NCBI GenBank assembly: GCA_014860575.1
Contig: JACZJK010000051.1
Span: 1 to 49,858 of the forward strand
Direction: 5' to 3'
Length of the DNA stretch: 49,858 bases
Origin: Bacteroidales bacterium
GTDB taxonomy: Bacteria > Bacteroidota > Bacteroidia > Bacteroidales > JAAYJT01
Part shown: one piece after another, positions 18,300 to 27,300 of the stretch
How the letters are laid out: each line of letters starts with the position of its first letter
Position numbering within the stretch: the stretch's first letter is position 1
Program-made: the position numbers and the translations under genes
Notes under the pieces: generated by a model
What the model saw: only the letters and a program-made list of their open reading frames with translations
The model's database searches: none
Told to the model about the DNA's origin: nothing

Positions 18300-19844
18300 C
18301 TATTTAGGCATGTACAGCGGGCCATCGGGTCCTAACGGCAAACCTAACAGCATCCAGGCTACCAGCAGAATAATCCAGAAGATGGTAAGGAAAAAGGTAT
18401 AAGGAAGCATGGATGAAATAATAGTCCCGATCCCATAGCGCTCGTCATATTTCTGTGCGAACGTGACAATGAGTGCGAAATAGCTCATCATAGGCGTAAT
18501 CAGGTTCGTAACTGAATCACCAATACGGAAAGCAGCCTGGGTAAGACTGGGATGGTAGCCAAGCAGCATCAGCATTGGAATAAAAACCGGCGCCATGATT
18601 GCCCATTTAGCCGAAGCGCTTCCCATGAAAAGATTAATAAAAGCCGAAAGCAAAACAAATGCAATGATCAATGGTATGCCTGTCAGGCCAATATTGCTGA
18701 GGGTTTGAGCGCCATTGATGGCTACAACCAGCCCAAGATTGCTGTAGCTGAAAAAGTACACAAACTGGGCGGCGAAGAAAACCAGCACTACATACCCGGC
18801 CATGCCGGCCATTGACTTTGTTATGTATTTTACAATATCCTTATCGCCTTTAACGGTTCCCACAATAAAACCATAAATAACACCGGGTACGAAGAAGAAA
18901 ATGAGAATACCAATGATCACTCCATCGAAAAATGGCGAATGTAACACTGATCCTGTTTCCGGATCGCGCAATAAACCATTCTCGGGGATGATGCTCCATG
19001 CCAGGAATGCAATCACTGCCAGGATGCCCACCCCTGCCCATCCTAAACCTTTTTTCTCAGTTGCATTAAGCTTATCAACCGGAATTTGCTCAGCATTGCC
19101 GGTATATTTTCCGAGCCGTGGCTCAACAATCCTGTTGGTAACCCAGGTACCAATTATAATGATCAGAAACCCGGAAACAAACATAAAGTAATAGTTGACC
19201 ACAGGATTGATCACCATTTCAGGATCGAGTATTTGCGCGGCAGTAGTAGAAAGACCCGCAAGGATCGGATCAACAGCGCCAATAAGAAAATTGGCCCCAA
19301 AACCGCCGCTCACCCCGCAAAACGCTGCTGCAAGGCCAGCCATCGGATGCCGTCCCATAGCATGAAAAATCATCGCTCCTAAAGGAATAAGCAATACATA
19401 ACCTGCTTCTGATGCAAGGTGTGAGAGAATACCGGCTGTTACTACTGCGGCAGTGATCATACGGGGTGGCGCTCCCAGCACAAGAGCCCTGATCATCACA
19501 TTAAACAAACCGGAACCCTCGGCAACACCAATGCCAACCATCACCACCAGTACGAAACCCAGGGGAGGAAAAAGGACAAAGTTCCGGGTAATATTGGTAT
19601 ATATCCAGCGAATTCCATCGCTGCTCAACAGGTTGTTTACGGTCAACGGTTCGCCACTTACCGGGTGTATGGCCTGGTAATCGAAGTAAGATGTCAGCCA
19701 GGAAACTACAACCACCAGCAAGGCAAGCAGTGCAAATAATGTGGCTGGATGTGGTAATTTGTTTCCAATAATTTCAATGTAATCGAGCGATTTGATAAAG
19801 GCCTTTGAAAAAAAGCCGCGGATGGCATCAATGGGTTTTTTCAT
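18300..19844 (-). CDS. AbgT family transporter
   Basis: 514 residues and about eleven membrane segments. The opening IEIIGNKLPHPATLFALLALLVVV, the paired re-entrant-type segments (AEGSGLFNVMIRALVLGAPPRM; SASAKWAIMAPVFIPMLMLLGYHPSLTQAAFRIGDS) and the closing PYTFFLTIFWIILLVAWMLLGLPLGP are typical of the family. Known members export sulphonamides or import p-aminobenzoyl-glutamate, a folate breakdown product; which applies here is open. The gene has an unusually long 5' leader (about 175 nt from the predicted promoter) with alternative pairings described separately. Inner membrane. Confidence 0.93.
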   Translation of the reverse strand: MKKPIDAIRGFFSKAFIKSLDYIEIIGNKLPHPATLFALLALLVVVVSWLTSYFDYQAIHPVSGEPLTVNNLLSSDGIRWIYTNITRNFVLFPPLGFVLVVMVGIGVAEGSGLFNVMIRALVLGAPPRMITAAVVTAGILSHLASEAGYVLLIPLGAMIFHAMGRHPMAGLAAAFCGVSGGFGANFLIGAVDPILAGLSTTAAQILDPEMVINPVVNYYFMFVSGFLIIIIGTWVTNRIVEPRLGKYTGNAEQIPVDKLNATEKKGLGWAGVGILAVIAFLAWSIIPENGLLRDPETGSVLHSPFFDGVIIGILIFFFVPGVIYGFIVGTVKGDKDIVKYITKSMAGMAGYVVLVFFAAQFVYFFSYSNLGLVVAINGAQTLSNIGLTGIPLIIAFVLLSAFINLFMGSASAKWAIMAPVFIPMLMLLGYHPSLTQAAFRIGDSVTNLITPMMSYFALIVTFAQKYDERYGIGTIISSMLPYTFFLTIFWIILLVAWMLLGLPLGPDGPLYMPK

Positions 19845-19914
19845 GGATTTTCGTTTTATAATTTGATTTTCTCTCTAATTGACACGGGTTCATTTTCTGC
19901 TGGTCGTACCTGGC

Positions 19915-19990
19915 TTGCAACAAAAAAATAAGGCCATCGCATTCCAGGTGGTTTAAACCGTTGCGGTGGTCTTTTTGTTGCAAAGGCCTT
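19915..19990 (-). promoter_or_regulatory. structured leader of the AbgT gene with mutually exclusive pairings
   Basis: Read on the minus strand the order is AAGGCC (19985-19990), TTGCAACAAAAA (19972-19983), a middle with GGTTTAAACC, GGCCTT (19930-19935), a T-run, then TTTTTGTTGCAA (19915-19926). Segment 1 pairs with 3 and segment 2 with 4, perfectly in both cases, but in interleaved order, so they form either alternatives or a pseudoknot. Segment 3 is followed by ATTTTTTT, as in a terminator. This looks like an attenuator or riboswitch-type leader; no known class is recognised. Confidence 0.45.
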
Positions 19991-20025
19991 TTGTTTAATT
20001 ACAGTCCAACAAGCCTTTACGGTGG

Positions 20026-20055
20026 CAAATATAAATAAAAAACCAGAACGGGAAA
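20026..20055 (-). promoter_or_regulatory. candidate promoter of the AbgT gene
   Basis: TATATTTG on the minus strand (20026-20033) is an exact TAnnTTTG box; TTTC at 20052-20055 is a weak -33 element 18 bp upstream. It would start a leader of roughly 175 nt. Confidence 0.5.
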
Positions 20056-20403
20056 TTGGCAGGTACTTTTTAGGTTGCTGCCTGGCATGGTTCAGACCCA
20101 AATAATGAGCCCGCTCCGACAAGTTGTTTTGAACCACAAAGACAAATAGCCACATAGAAATCACACAGTTTATATAACCGATAACTTGCTATTTAATGAA
20201 CAATATGATTTCTAGGTGACTAAAAATTAAGAAATGCATATTGAGCCTATCGGAGTGGAATTAATAGTGAATTTTGAACTTGATTCATTTGGGTTCAGAA
20301 ATAATCCTCCACCAAAATTCCCTCTTGACGAAAGTGTTTAAATAGACTATTTAAGAATTAGTAATCCAGGTGGATTATCTGTGTAACGTATGCTAGAAAA
20401 CGA

Positions 20404-20411
20404 TACATTTG
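20404..20411 (+). promoter_or_regulatory. candidate -7 box of the peptide transporter gene
   Basis: TACATTTG, an exact TAnnTTTG match, 57 bp before the ATG. The -33 region is poor. The stretch from 20165 to here holds only a doubtful 35-codon frame at 20234-20341. Confidence 0.5.
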
Positions 20412-20467
20412 CGCAAAATTTCCCGCAATTTCATTCATAATCATTTTCACTAACAAAACACGCATCT

Positions 20468-22318
20468 ATGCTAAAAGATCATCCAAAAGGTTTACTGGTG
20501 GCCTTCTTCACCAACATGGGAGAGCGCTTCGGGTTTTATACCATGATGGCAATCCTGGTAATGTTTCTTCAGGCACGATACGGACTTGATGCCGATTCGG
20601 CAGGAAGTATTTATTCGTGGTTCTATTTTGCAATTTATGCCCTCGCGCTTGTAGGCGGTATGCTGGCCGACTGGACCAAAAGGTATAAAACGGTCATCAT
20701 GGTCGGACAAGTCGTTATGTTCGCAGGTTACCTGATCATTGCCATACCCGGTCTTGAACTCTGGGTTTCGGTAGCTGCACTGCTGATCATTGCATTAGGA
20801 AACGGATTGTTCAAAGGTAACCTTCAGGCTGTTGTAGGCCAGATGTACGATGATGAGAAGTACAGGAAATTCCGCGACAGCGCCTTCATGATCTTTTACA
20901 TGGGTATTAACATCGGCGCTTTTTTTGCGCCATTTGTAGCCAAAGGGGTCAAAGAGTTCTGGCTGAAATACAATGGATTTTACGAAAACGCCAATCTTCC
21001 CTTGCTCAGCCATCAGTATCTGAATGGTACTTTACAAGATGTTGACCAATTTCAAACCCTCGCCAATGCAGCGATAATTCCTGATGGCGGAAAGTCAGCC
21101 GCGGATCTCACAGCTTTTGCAAACGAATATATTGGGGTTTTTTCTGCAGGTTTTAACTATGCATTTGCTATAGCAGCCGTTGCAATGGTTGTTTCATTGA
21201 TTGTATATCTGAGTTTTAATTATCTTTTGCCATCAAAGCACAAACTTGCCAAACTTGAGAAAGCTAACAATACCAGCACCGTTAACAAACCCAGCATAAA
21301 CCTGGGCAATAATGTGAAATATATCTTTATTTCGCTGGGCCTGATGGCAGTTATAGCTGTACTTTTCCATATTGCAGACGGATATACCGATATCGCAGAC
21401 ATTGATTACAAACTTGGCCTGGCCGTTGGATTGTTTGTCGGCTTCGTTTCACTGATGTTCCAAATTTCTACCAAAGAAGAAAAACCACAGGTTGTTGCAT
21501 TAACGCTTGTTTTCGTGGTGGTTATTTTCTTCTGGATGTCGTTCCACCAAAACGGATTGACACTAACCATGTTTGCCCGCGATTACACCCACCAATATGT
21601 AGGGCCTTTCACCAATCTTTTCTTTAACATCTGGTCAATTCTTTCAGTGATTGGCGCCATTGCCGGTAGTGCCATGTTGTTTTTCACAAAGAAAAAAAGC
21701 ACTCGTCTGATCGGAGGTGCGGCGTTCATTGTATTTGGCTACCTGTGTTACTATTTTGCATCAAATAACGATGCGTTAAACCTGATTTCGCCTGAGGTTT
21801 TCCAGTCTTTCAATCCTTTATTTATCGTAGCGCTTACTCCGCTTGTGATGGGAATTTTTGCCTGGTTGGGTAAACATGGCAAGGAACCTTCCTCACCGCG
21901 CAAAATTGGAATTGGAATGATTATCGCCGCTTTTGGCTTTGTGCTGGTATTGCTGGCATCGCTGGGATTGGTTTCACCAAAAGACATTACAGGCGCTGTT
22001 GAGGAATCCGGAAGGGTATCGCCTTACTGGCTGATGAGTTCCTACCTGATCCTTACAATTGCCGAGCTTTTCCTGAGCCCGATCGGATTATCGTTTGTTG
22101 CAAAAGTTGCACCTCCACGCTTCCAGGGATTGATGCAGGGAGGTTGGTTACTGGCCACCGCGATTGGTAATAAATTCCTTTTTGTAGGAAGTTTGATGTG
22201 GGGTAAAATAGAGCTTTATATGCTTTGGGGAATATTCATCATTTGTTGCGTTCTTGCAGCAGTGTTTATTTTCTCAATCATGAACAGGCTTGAACGCGCC
22301 ACAGGTTTCAAAAAATAA
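20468..22318 (+). CDS. POT family proton-dependent peptide transporter
   Basis: 616 residues, with about fourteen membrane segments of the major facilitator superfamily. The POT signature region near the N-terminus reads NMGERFGFYTMMAILVMFLQ, followed by GSIYSWFYFAIYALALVGGMLAD and, later, FWMSFHQNGLTLTMFARD and FLSPIGLSFVAKVAPPRFQGLMQGGWLLATAIGN, all typical for peptide uptake carriers that use the proton gradient. The first Glu of the usual ExxERFxYY motif is Asn here. Substrates should be di- or tripeptides. It is a single gene with a strong terminator 20 bp downstream. Confidence 0.93.
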   Translation: MLKDHPKGLLVAFFTNMGERFGFYTMMAILVMFLQARYGLDADSAGSIYSWFYFAIYALALVGGMLADWTKRYKTVIMVGQVVMFAGYLIIAIPGLELWVSVAALLIIALGNGLFKGNLQAVVGQMYDDEKYRKFRDSAFMIFYMGINIGAFFAPFVAKGVKEFWLKYNGFYENANLPLLSHQYLNGTLQDVDQFQTLANAAIIPDGGKSAADLTAFANEYIGVFSAGFNYAFAIAAVAMVVSLIVYLSFNYLLPSKHKLAKLEKANNTSTVNKPSINLGNNVKYIFISLGLMAVIAVLFHIADGYTDIADIDYKLGLAVGLFVGFVSLMFQISTKEEKPQVVALTLVFVVVIFFWMSFHQNGLTLTMFARDYTHQYVGPFTNLFFNIWSILSVIGAIAGSAMLFFTKKKSTRLIGGAAFIVFGYLCYYFASNNDALNLISPEVFQSFNPLFIVALTPLVMGIFAWLGKHGKEPSSPRKIGIGMIIAAFGFVLVLLASLGLVSPKDITGAVEESGRVSPYWLMSSYLILTIAELFLSPIGLSFVAKVAPPRFQGLMQGGWLLATAIGNKFLFVGSLMWGKIELYMLWGIFIICCVLAAVFIFSIMNRLERATGFKK

Positions 22319-22336
22319 ACATTCCGGTTCATTTAT

Positions 22337-22372
22337 AAAAAGGCCGTGCTCAATTTAAGGTGCGGCCTTTTT
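22337..22372 (+). terminator. rho-independent terminator of the peptide transporter gene
   Basis: AAAAAGGCCG (22337-22346) pairs perfectly with CGGCCTTTTT (22363-22372) and the T-run continues. Confidence 0.9.
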
Positions 22373-22392
22373 TTATAGTTTAAGGATTTGTT

Positions 22393-22400
22393 TAATTTTG
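22393..22400 (+). promoter_or_regulatory. -7 box of tRNA-Arg
   Basis: TAATTTTG, an exact TAnnTTTG match, 11 bp before the tRNA 5' end. The -33 region overlaps the T-run of the preceding terminator. Confidence 0.55.
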
Positions 22401-22411
22401 CACGCCAAAAT

Positions 22412-22485
22412 GGTCCGGTAGCTCAGTTGGATAGAGCAGCAGCCTTCTAAGCTGCGGGTCGTGGGTTCGAATCCCGCCCGGATCA
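22412..22485 (+). tRNA. tRNA-Arg (anticodon TCT)
   Basis: 74-nt cloverleaf: acceptor GGTCCGG/CCGGATC, D-arm AGCTCAGTTGGATAGAGC, anticodon stem GCAGC/GCTGC with loop CTTCTAA, T-arm GTGGGTTCGAATCCCGC. CCA is not encoded. It marks the left edge of the all-minus-strand accessory region. Confidence 0.96.
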
Positions 22486-22488
22486 CCC

Positions 22489-22525
22489 AAAAGGCCTGTA
22501 AATTATAATGTTACAGGCTTTTTTG
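22489..22525 (+). terminator. terminator of tRNA-Arg
   Basis: CCTGTAA (22495-22501) and TTACAGG (22511-22517) form the stem, flanked by AAAAGG and CTTTTTTG. The T-run follows directly. Confidence 0.8.
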
Positions 22526-22689
22526 TTTTGGGGATTTTTTAATGGTTACAAAATTGGGTTTCTTTTATTTAGGAAAACATCAAGGCGCAGTCCTGTTTGA
22601 AAAACCGATATTGTGCGAATGGAGGTTTATTTCAAAAAATCCATATATCGTTATTGCGACCGCTTAGAGTCCAATCTAATACTAACATT

Positions 22690-23198
22690 TTATTCCCTTA
22701 CGATCAGCTTTTGTGCTTTGCTCAGCATCCCGGATTGCTTATCATTTGAATGAAGTAGATTCCAGGGTCTAGATCTGAGCAATCAATGCTAATGTGATGA
22801 TAATGATTTGATGATAATGCATGCAGCCTAACTCCCCAAATGTTTGTAACAAGTACTTCTGTTGCAATAATATTCCTATGATTGCTTGATCTGATTAGAG
22901 CTATTCCTTTTACAGGATTAGGATACACACTTAGGTCTGCTTTATTAAAAATATTATCACTAAAACATGAAGGATTTGTGACTTGAAGGTTAATTGGGCG
23001 GGCGAATAAGGTTAATCCTGTAGCTAACGAATTTGTTACTACACAATGATATGTGCCCGAGTCAGCGTAAGTAACTGTAGTGAATTCAATAAAATTACTA
23101 TTTGCCCCAGGAATAGAGTCCCCATCCTTAAACCATTGATAAATATTGTATTGGCCTCCGGTAATGCATTCGAGTTGAAAGCAATAATTATCTAAAAG
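22690..23198 (-). pseudogene. 3' remnant of an Ig-like T9SS cargo gene
   Basis: The minus strand reads QWFKDGDSIPG and DSGTYHCVVTN, an immunoglobulin/PKD-like domain, followed by VYPNPVKGIALI, the start of a T9SS sorting domain, and GIYFIQM. A frameshift near 22740 then separates the last stretch, SGMLSKAQKLIVRE, which ends in the usual way for such domains. There is no start codon or signal peptide: the frame is closed by a stop just 5' of 23198. Only the last 170 or so codons of a larger surface protein are left, directly downstream of another damaged T9SS gene. Confidence 0.8.
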
Positions 23199-23237
23199 CT
23201 ATGGATGAAGTATTGGGAAGTACAGTGCAACTGATAC

Positions 23238-24467
23238 CTATTCTTTAATAATTATTTCATTTCTTATTCCGAACCCTCTTTGATCCATCTCTAGTATGTA
23301 TATTCCTGAAGCTAAGTTTTTTAAGTTTAGCGCTAATTGCTTGTTAATTACTTTATCAGTAATTGACTTTTGCAGTTTGTCATCAATGCTGAATATGTTT
23401 ATACTGATGTTTTCACCATCCTGGTAGTTATTGGTGAAATTTATAAGCAAATAGTCATTAAATGGGTTTGGGAAAAGCCTGATATTCTACTGATTAGCAA
23501 AATCTTCATGTAATCCATTCACTATATGTTGGCTTTTGTATACTTCATTGCCTGAGGCAGCCCACAAAAAACCTTCATTATCAAAGCAAAACCTCTGAGG
23601 TGGGGAACCCGTGAACTGGTCATTTATATTTTCCCAATCCTGACCATTATTCATTGAATAGAAAACGTCTGCATACGTCGCTGCATAGATGGTATTTTGT
23701 GATGAAACAATAATATCGCGTACGCTGGCATTGATTGAAAAAACATTTACCCAGGCTGCATCAATTGAACTTAAGTAATATATCCCTTCCACAGTACCTA
23801 AGAAAACCTGGTTGGTATTATTAAAAGCATAACAAACCTGGTTTATTAACACTACATCAGAGAGCCCGGAATTATTATAATGCCATGATTCTCCACCGTC
23901 AGGAGAATACAAGCCACCATCTGAAAAAATATAATCATCCGGACCAATCCCTAAACCTATGATGCTGGTATTTGTCGGATGATTGGTCGAATGCCATTCT
24001 TCACCACCGTTTAATGAATAATCAATTCCTCCGCCTAAAAAGTGACCGGCATATATAACCCCTACTGAATTTATCGAAAGGTACACTGGCAGATTATTAG
24101 ACATACCATTCCCTTTTTCCTCCCATGTAGCGCCATTATCCTCTGATTTGTATAATCCGCCGAACCATATTCCAAGATAAATGTCATCTTCATAGTCAAT
24201 CAGGATATCCATTATTTCAGGAATACTACCAGTTGGCACAATTTGAATCCAATTATTACCATCATCGCTGGAACGATAAGCAACGCCTACTGGCCACGCA
24301 CCACTATCGCTTTGATAACTTGCAATTACGAATATTTCGTTTGCAGCGTTTATTGCAAGGCCACTAATATTCACGCTGTCAGGAAAATTTTTAAGCACCC
24401 AGGAGTCTGTAGCATAGGCTTCAAAAAAAACAAATAATGCTATGAGTAAAACATTTAATCTTTTCAT
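23238..24467 (-). pseudogene. T9SS Asp-box propeller gene with an in-frame TAG before its sorting domain
   Basis: Residues 1-326 (from 24467) have a signal peptide (LIALFVFFEAYA) and Asp-box repeats (SSDDGNNWI, SEDNGATWE, SPDGGESWH, SMNNGQDWE), as in the propeller genes at 1039 and 2431. The TAG at 23487-23489 ends this part after EDFANQ. In the same frame, without a gap, follow NIRLFPNPFNDYLLINF and ASGIYILEMDQRGFGIRNEIIIKE, a complete type A sorting domain. Thus one stop codon removes only the export signal. The product as it stands would be exported to the periplasm but not sent through the T9SS. It may be a pseudogene, an error or a leaky-stop arrangement. Confidence 0.8.
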
Positions 24468-24819
24468 AGTTGATTAAATTATGGTTATTCATCTGGCAAA
24501 CGATCCGTTACTCGTTATTGTAACTGGGAATTGTGCTGCTTGATATAGTTCTTTATTAATAGCGTTATCAAGTAATTCTGCGAGGTCTTGATGATTTAAA
24601 TCACACTATCATAGGCCATTGGATAATGGTGTTGTTACACCTGCAACTTGTTTCAATCTTAATCATTTTTTTTACGCACTTGACTAAAGCATCAAAAAGA
24701 ATAACCCAGGCTAAGAAATAAACTTCCCGTCATTTAAGCAAAGGGGTATTGCTCTATGAAATCCAGGATTGTTTGCCTGTCCTTTTCCTTGAAATATGAA
24801 AAATTGTACATCTGATATT
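24468..24819. other. 352-bp gap without recognisable content
   Basis: AT-rich sequence between the propeller gene and the DoxX gene. I see no ORF, palindromic cassette site or strong terminator in it. Confidence 0.5.
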
Positions 24820-25254
24820 CTATTTGCTTTTTTCGAGGTCCAGTTTATTATCAAGAGACCAAAAGCCACCGCCTTTGATTAACAGAAAAATACTGCATAG
24901 CAACATTGACCAGTCTGTTCTGCTTGCGTGCAGCATTTCCCAAAATCCCTGGTTGGTTAAAACTTCGACTTTTGTGGTCGCAATGGCAACAAGCATAATA
25001 ATTATTAGCGGAATACTTGCAAGCCTTGTGAGTAAGCCGAGCAGAATAAACACTCCGCAAAGAATTTCAAATGAACCAACAAAACTTCCCAGCAGTTCGG
25101 GTAAAGGTAAACCGATTTTCTCGAATCGTCCTGCTCCGCGAATGGCTGGAAACACAAACTTCTGAATGCCTTCTGATAAAAATACAGCGCCAACAATCAG
25201 ACGAATAATGATGGTTGTTTTTGAGATGTCGGTTTTTATAATTTTTCTGAACAT
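24820..25254 (-). CDS. DoxX family membrane protein
   Basis: 144 residues from the ATG at 25254 (the frame extends 15 codons further up to 25299). Four hydrophobic helices with the DoxX pattern: IIIRLIVGAVFLSEGIQKFVFP, LPELLGSFVGSFEILCGVFILLGLLTRLASIPLIIIMLVAI, then a polar loop HASRTDWSMLLCSIFLLI. The family includes subunits linked to thiosulphate or redox metabolism as well as many of unknown role. Inner membrane. It starts the accessory block that continues on the minus strand; the propeller lipoprotein gene lies 100 bp upstream. Confidence 0.88.
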   Translation of the reverse strand: MFRKIIKTDISKTTIIIRLIVGAVFLSEGIQKFVFPAIRGAGRFEKIGLPLPELLGSFVGSFEILCGVFILLGLLTRLASIPLIIIMLVAIATTKVEVLTNQGFWEMLHASRTDWSMLLCSIFLLIKGGGFWSLDNKLDLEKSK

Positions 25255-25354
25255 TTGATTTATCGGTTTTTGTTTGGAGTGTTTGCCTTTAATGCTCATT
25301 CCCCAAAGTTTCCAGATCTTTTTCCGATCGTCTTCCAGGTTAGCAACACTTATT

Positions 25355-26461
25355 TTATTGCGTCCAGGGTTCTTTGTCTTTAGCGTTCATAAAATTATAT
25401 CCGTCATAAATACTTATTCCTTGCCAGGTGGTAAACCATAGTTGTCCTTTGTTATCCTCATAAATATTTTGAACCCCATTTGTGGTTAATCCGTTTTCAG
25501 TTGTGAATTGGGTGAAATTAGCCCCATCATAGCGGTACACACCATGATTCTCAGCCGAAAACCAAACATTTCCCTGCTTATCTTCGCAAAAATTATAGGT
25601 TTCAATACCTTCAATAATCCCATCTTTAGTGAAGTTGGAATACGTTTTACCATCAAATTTGCTCACTCCACCATAAAATGTTCCAATCCAAATATTACCT
25701 TTACTATCCTCTAAGATATCGGCAACGTTATTGTCAGTCAGTCCATTCATATTTGTTGAATGAGTAAATTCCCCTTCCTTGTACTTGAAAATTCCGTTTC
25801 CATCAGTAACAAACCACATGGTTCCATTTTTGTCTTCCAAAAATTTGAAAACCAATTTATCAGATAACATATGCTGTGGATTTTCGACCATCGCTTCGGG
25901 TAAAGAAAACGGTGTAAACTTTTTACCGTCAAATTGACTAACCCCTCCAGGCGATCCAACCCAGATTAGTCCGTCTGCGTCCACAAATAATCCCCAAATT
26001 TCTTCATCTTGCAAACCTTCTTCTTCTGAGAACGTTGCAAATTTTTCGCCATCATATTTTACGAGTCCAACTGAAGTTCCAAACCATACATTACCTGTTT
26101 TATCTTCTACAATGGCTCTAACCGCCGCCCATTGTTGACTTGCCTCAATTGCAATTTGTTCGAGTGTTTGTCCATCGTAACGAATTATCCCATTTCCATT
26201 TGTTCCAAACCAATAGTTCCCTTTTTTGTCCTGATGCATGGTTCTGACAAATTCCCTTACCATTCCATTTAAGTTGGTGTGAATTTGCGGAAATGTTGTG
26301 TATTGATTTAATTGGAATGTTTGTGTGTCTGTCTCTTGGTCTACACCTTGAATAGCAGCGTGTTCAATCACCTGTCCAATACATGAAGTGATTTGTAGTG
26401 TTAGAAGAATCAAAATTACAGTTCTTGTAATGAAAACTTGCTTAGTTCCAGGGCTTTTCAT
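25355..26461 (-). CDS. lipoprotein with seven-bladed reg_prop (two-component propeller) domain
   Basis: 368 residues with a lipoprotein signal (LILLTLQITSC, Cys27). About seven repeats of the form D..GN.WFGT..G...YDG..F..F...GL (DKTGNVWFGT, DADGLIWVGS, DSKGNIWIGT, DKQGNVWFSA, DNKGQLWFTT) fill residues 70-365, matching the sensor propellers of Bacteroidota hybrid histidine kinases. Here no kinase follows; the propeller stands alone as an envelope lipoprotein. A close relative is at 40562-41674 within the cassette array. Ligand unknown. Confidence 0.85.
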   Translation of the reverse strand: MKSPGTKQVFITRTVILILLTLQITSCIGQVIEHAAIQGVDQETDTQTFQLNQYTTFPQIHTNLNGMVREFVRTMHQDKKGNYWFGTNGNGIIRYDGQTLEQIAIEASQQWAAVRAIVEDKTGNVWFGTSVGLVKYDGEKFATFSEEEGLQDEEIWGLFVDADGLIWVGSPGGVSQFDGKKFTPFSLPEAMVENPQHMLSDKLVFKFLEDKNGTMWFVTDGNGIFKYKEGEFTHSTNMNGLTDNNVADILEDSKGNIWIGTFYGGVSKFDGKTYSNFTKDGIIEGIETYNFCEDKQGNVWFSAENHGVYRYDGANFTQFTTENGLTTNGVQNIYEDNKGQLWFTTWQGISIYDGYNFMNAKDKEPWTQ

Positions 26462-26623
26462 TGTATTGATTTTATAATTGTTGTTTACTGCTGACTACAA
26501 GCTCTTTTATCATTTATTCCACATTAGAGTCGTTTGGTCAGTAGCTCTTCTATAATGCTAATTCCCAATGGAGGAACCTTGTTAGCCTTTGGTTAGTTTT
26601 CAGTGTCGTTTTTAAGGTTTCCA

Positions 26624-27112
26624 TCAACCCGGGTCCTGATGGTCATAACTCAGCACTTCGCTTAATTTCCAAATCTCGTTTTCCAAAACCCAAACATGGG
26701 TGAATTTTGCCGTACTGGTCCATACATCTTCTTTACCATTTTCCCTTAAATAGAAATGATGAATTCCTGTGTGTATCGCACCATATAGTTTTCCGTTGTT
26801 GTAAAGGGGAAATACTTCCAAACTGTTTGCATCTACTTTGCGAACAGGCTTTTTCTCTGAATCGGAACAGATATATTTTTGGACGTTTTCAAAAAAGGCA
26901 TCTTTATTCTGGAAACCACTTTGGTCGTGGTAAAATTTTAAATCATCCGAAATCTTATTATTCAGATATTCCAGGTCGCATTGATTAAATCCACGTTCAA
27001 AGAAAGCGCTGTCCTGGGTTTTCAAATCTCTAAACAAATCAGAGTCTCTGTTCACTTGCGCTTTTACCGTGTAAGAGACCAGAAGTAAAATTAAAATGAT
27101 AAGTTGTTTCAT
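26624..27112 (-). CDS. exported NTF2-like (DUF4440/SnoaL-type) protein
   Basis: 162 residues starting at the ATG at 27112, which begins a signal peptide ([19 protein letters not shown]); the frame extends further up but that part lacks sense. The body has the cone-shaped NTF2 pattern: FNQCDLEYLNNKISDDLKFYHDQSG, then AIHTGIHHFYLRENGKEDVWTSTAKFTHVWVLENEIWKLSEVLSYDHQ. Such proteins may be enzymes or ligand binders; the role is unknown. Its ATG overlaps the TGA of the 63-codon frame upstream (ATGA), suggesting translational coupling. Confidence 0.78.
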   Translation of the reverse strand: MKQLIILILLLVSYTVKAQVNRDSDLFRDLKTQDSAFFERGFNQCDLEYLNNKISDDLKFYHDQSGFQNKDAFFENVQKYICSDSEKKPVRKVDANSLEVFPLYNNGKLYGAIHTGIHHFYLRENGKEDVWTSTAKFTHVWVLENEIWKLSEVLSYDHQDPG

Positions 27113-27300
27113 AATTTCTTGTAGCTCTTTAGAAATGCTGCCCACATGTCAAAATGTTTGAGATTGCTGGCAATTTCATGTATTTGCAGTTCGTTATTCT
27201 CGATAGTGTCGTTTCGCTTTTCAATTTTTCGTTGTGTTCTTCCCCAGCTTTTTACCGGTATTTCATTAGTCGTTTTCTTCGTAGTAATACGAATAGTCAA
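27109..27300 (-). CDS. small hypothetical protein between fic and the NTF2-like gene
   Basis: 63 codons, overlapping the 3' end of the Fic gene by 35 bp and ending in an ATGA overlap with the NTF2-like gene. The product is basic in its first half and helical in its second ([15 protein letters not shown]). No family is recognised, and it does not carry the (S/T)xxxE(G/N) motif of Fic antitoxins. The double overlap is the argument for a real gene; it could also be chance. Confidence 0.35.
   Translation of the reverse strand: MTIRITTKKTTNEIPVKSWGRTQRKIEKRNDTIENNELQIHEIASNLKHFDMWAAFLKSYKKL

Noticed and set aside
19856-20164. 102-codon frame ahead of the AbgT gene
   Set aside because: It overlaps the predicted promoter and leader structure and its product resembles no protein.
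20234-20341. 35-codon frame (MHIEPIGVEL...) ahead of the peptide transporter
   Set aside because: No ribosome binding site, no family and no overlap; too little to support a gene.
27109-27300. Fic antitoxin
   Set aside because: The (S/T)xxxE(G/N) motif that defines these antitoxins is absent.
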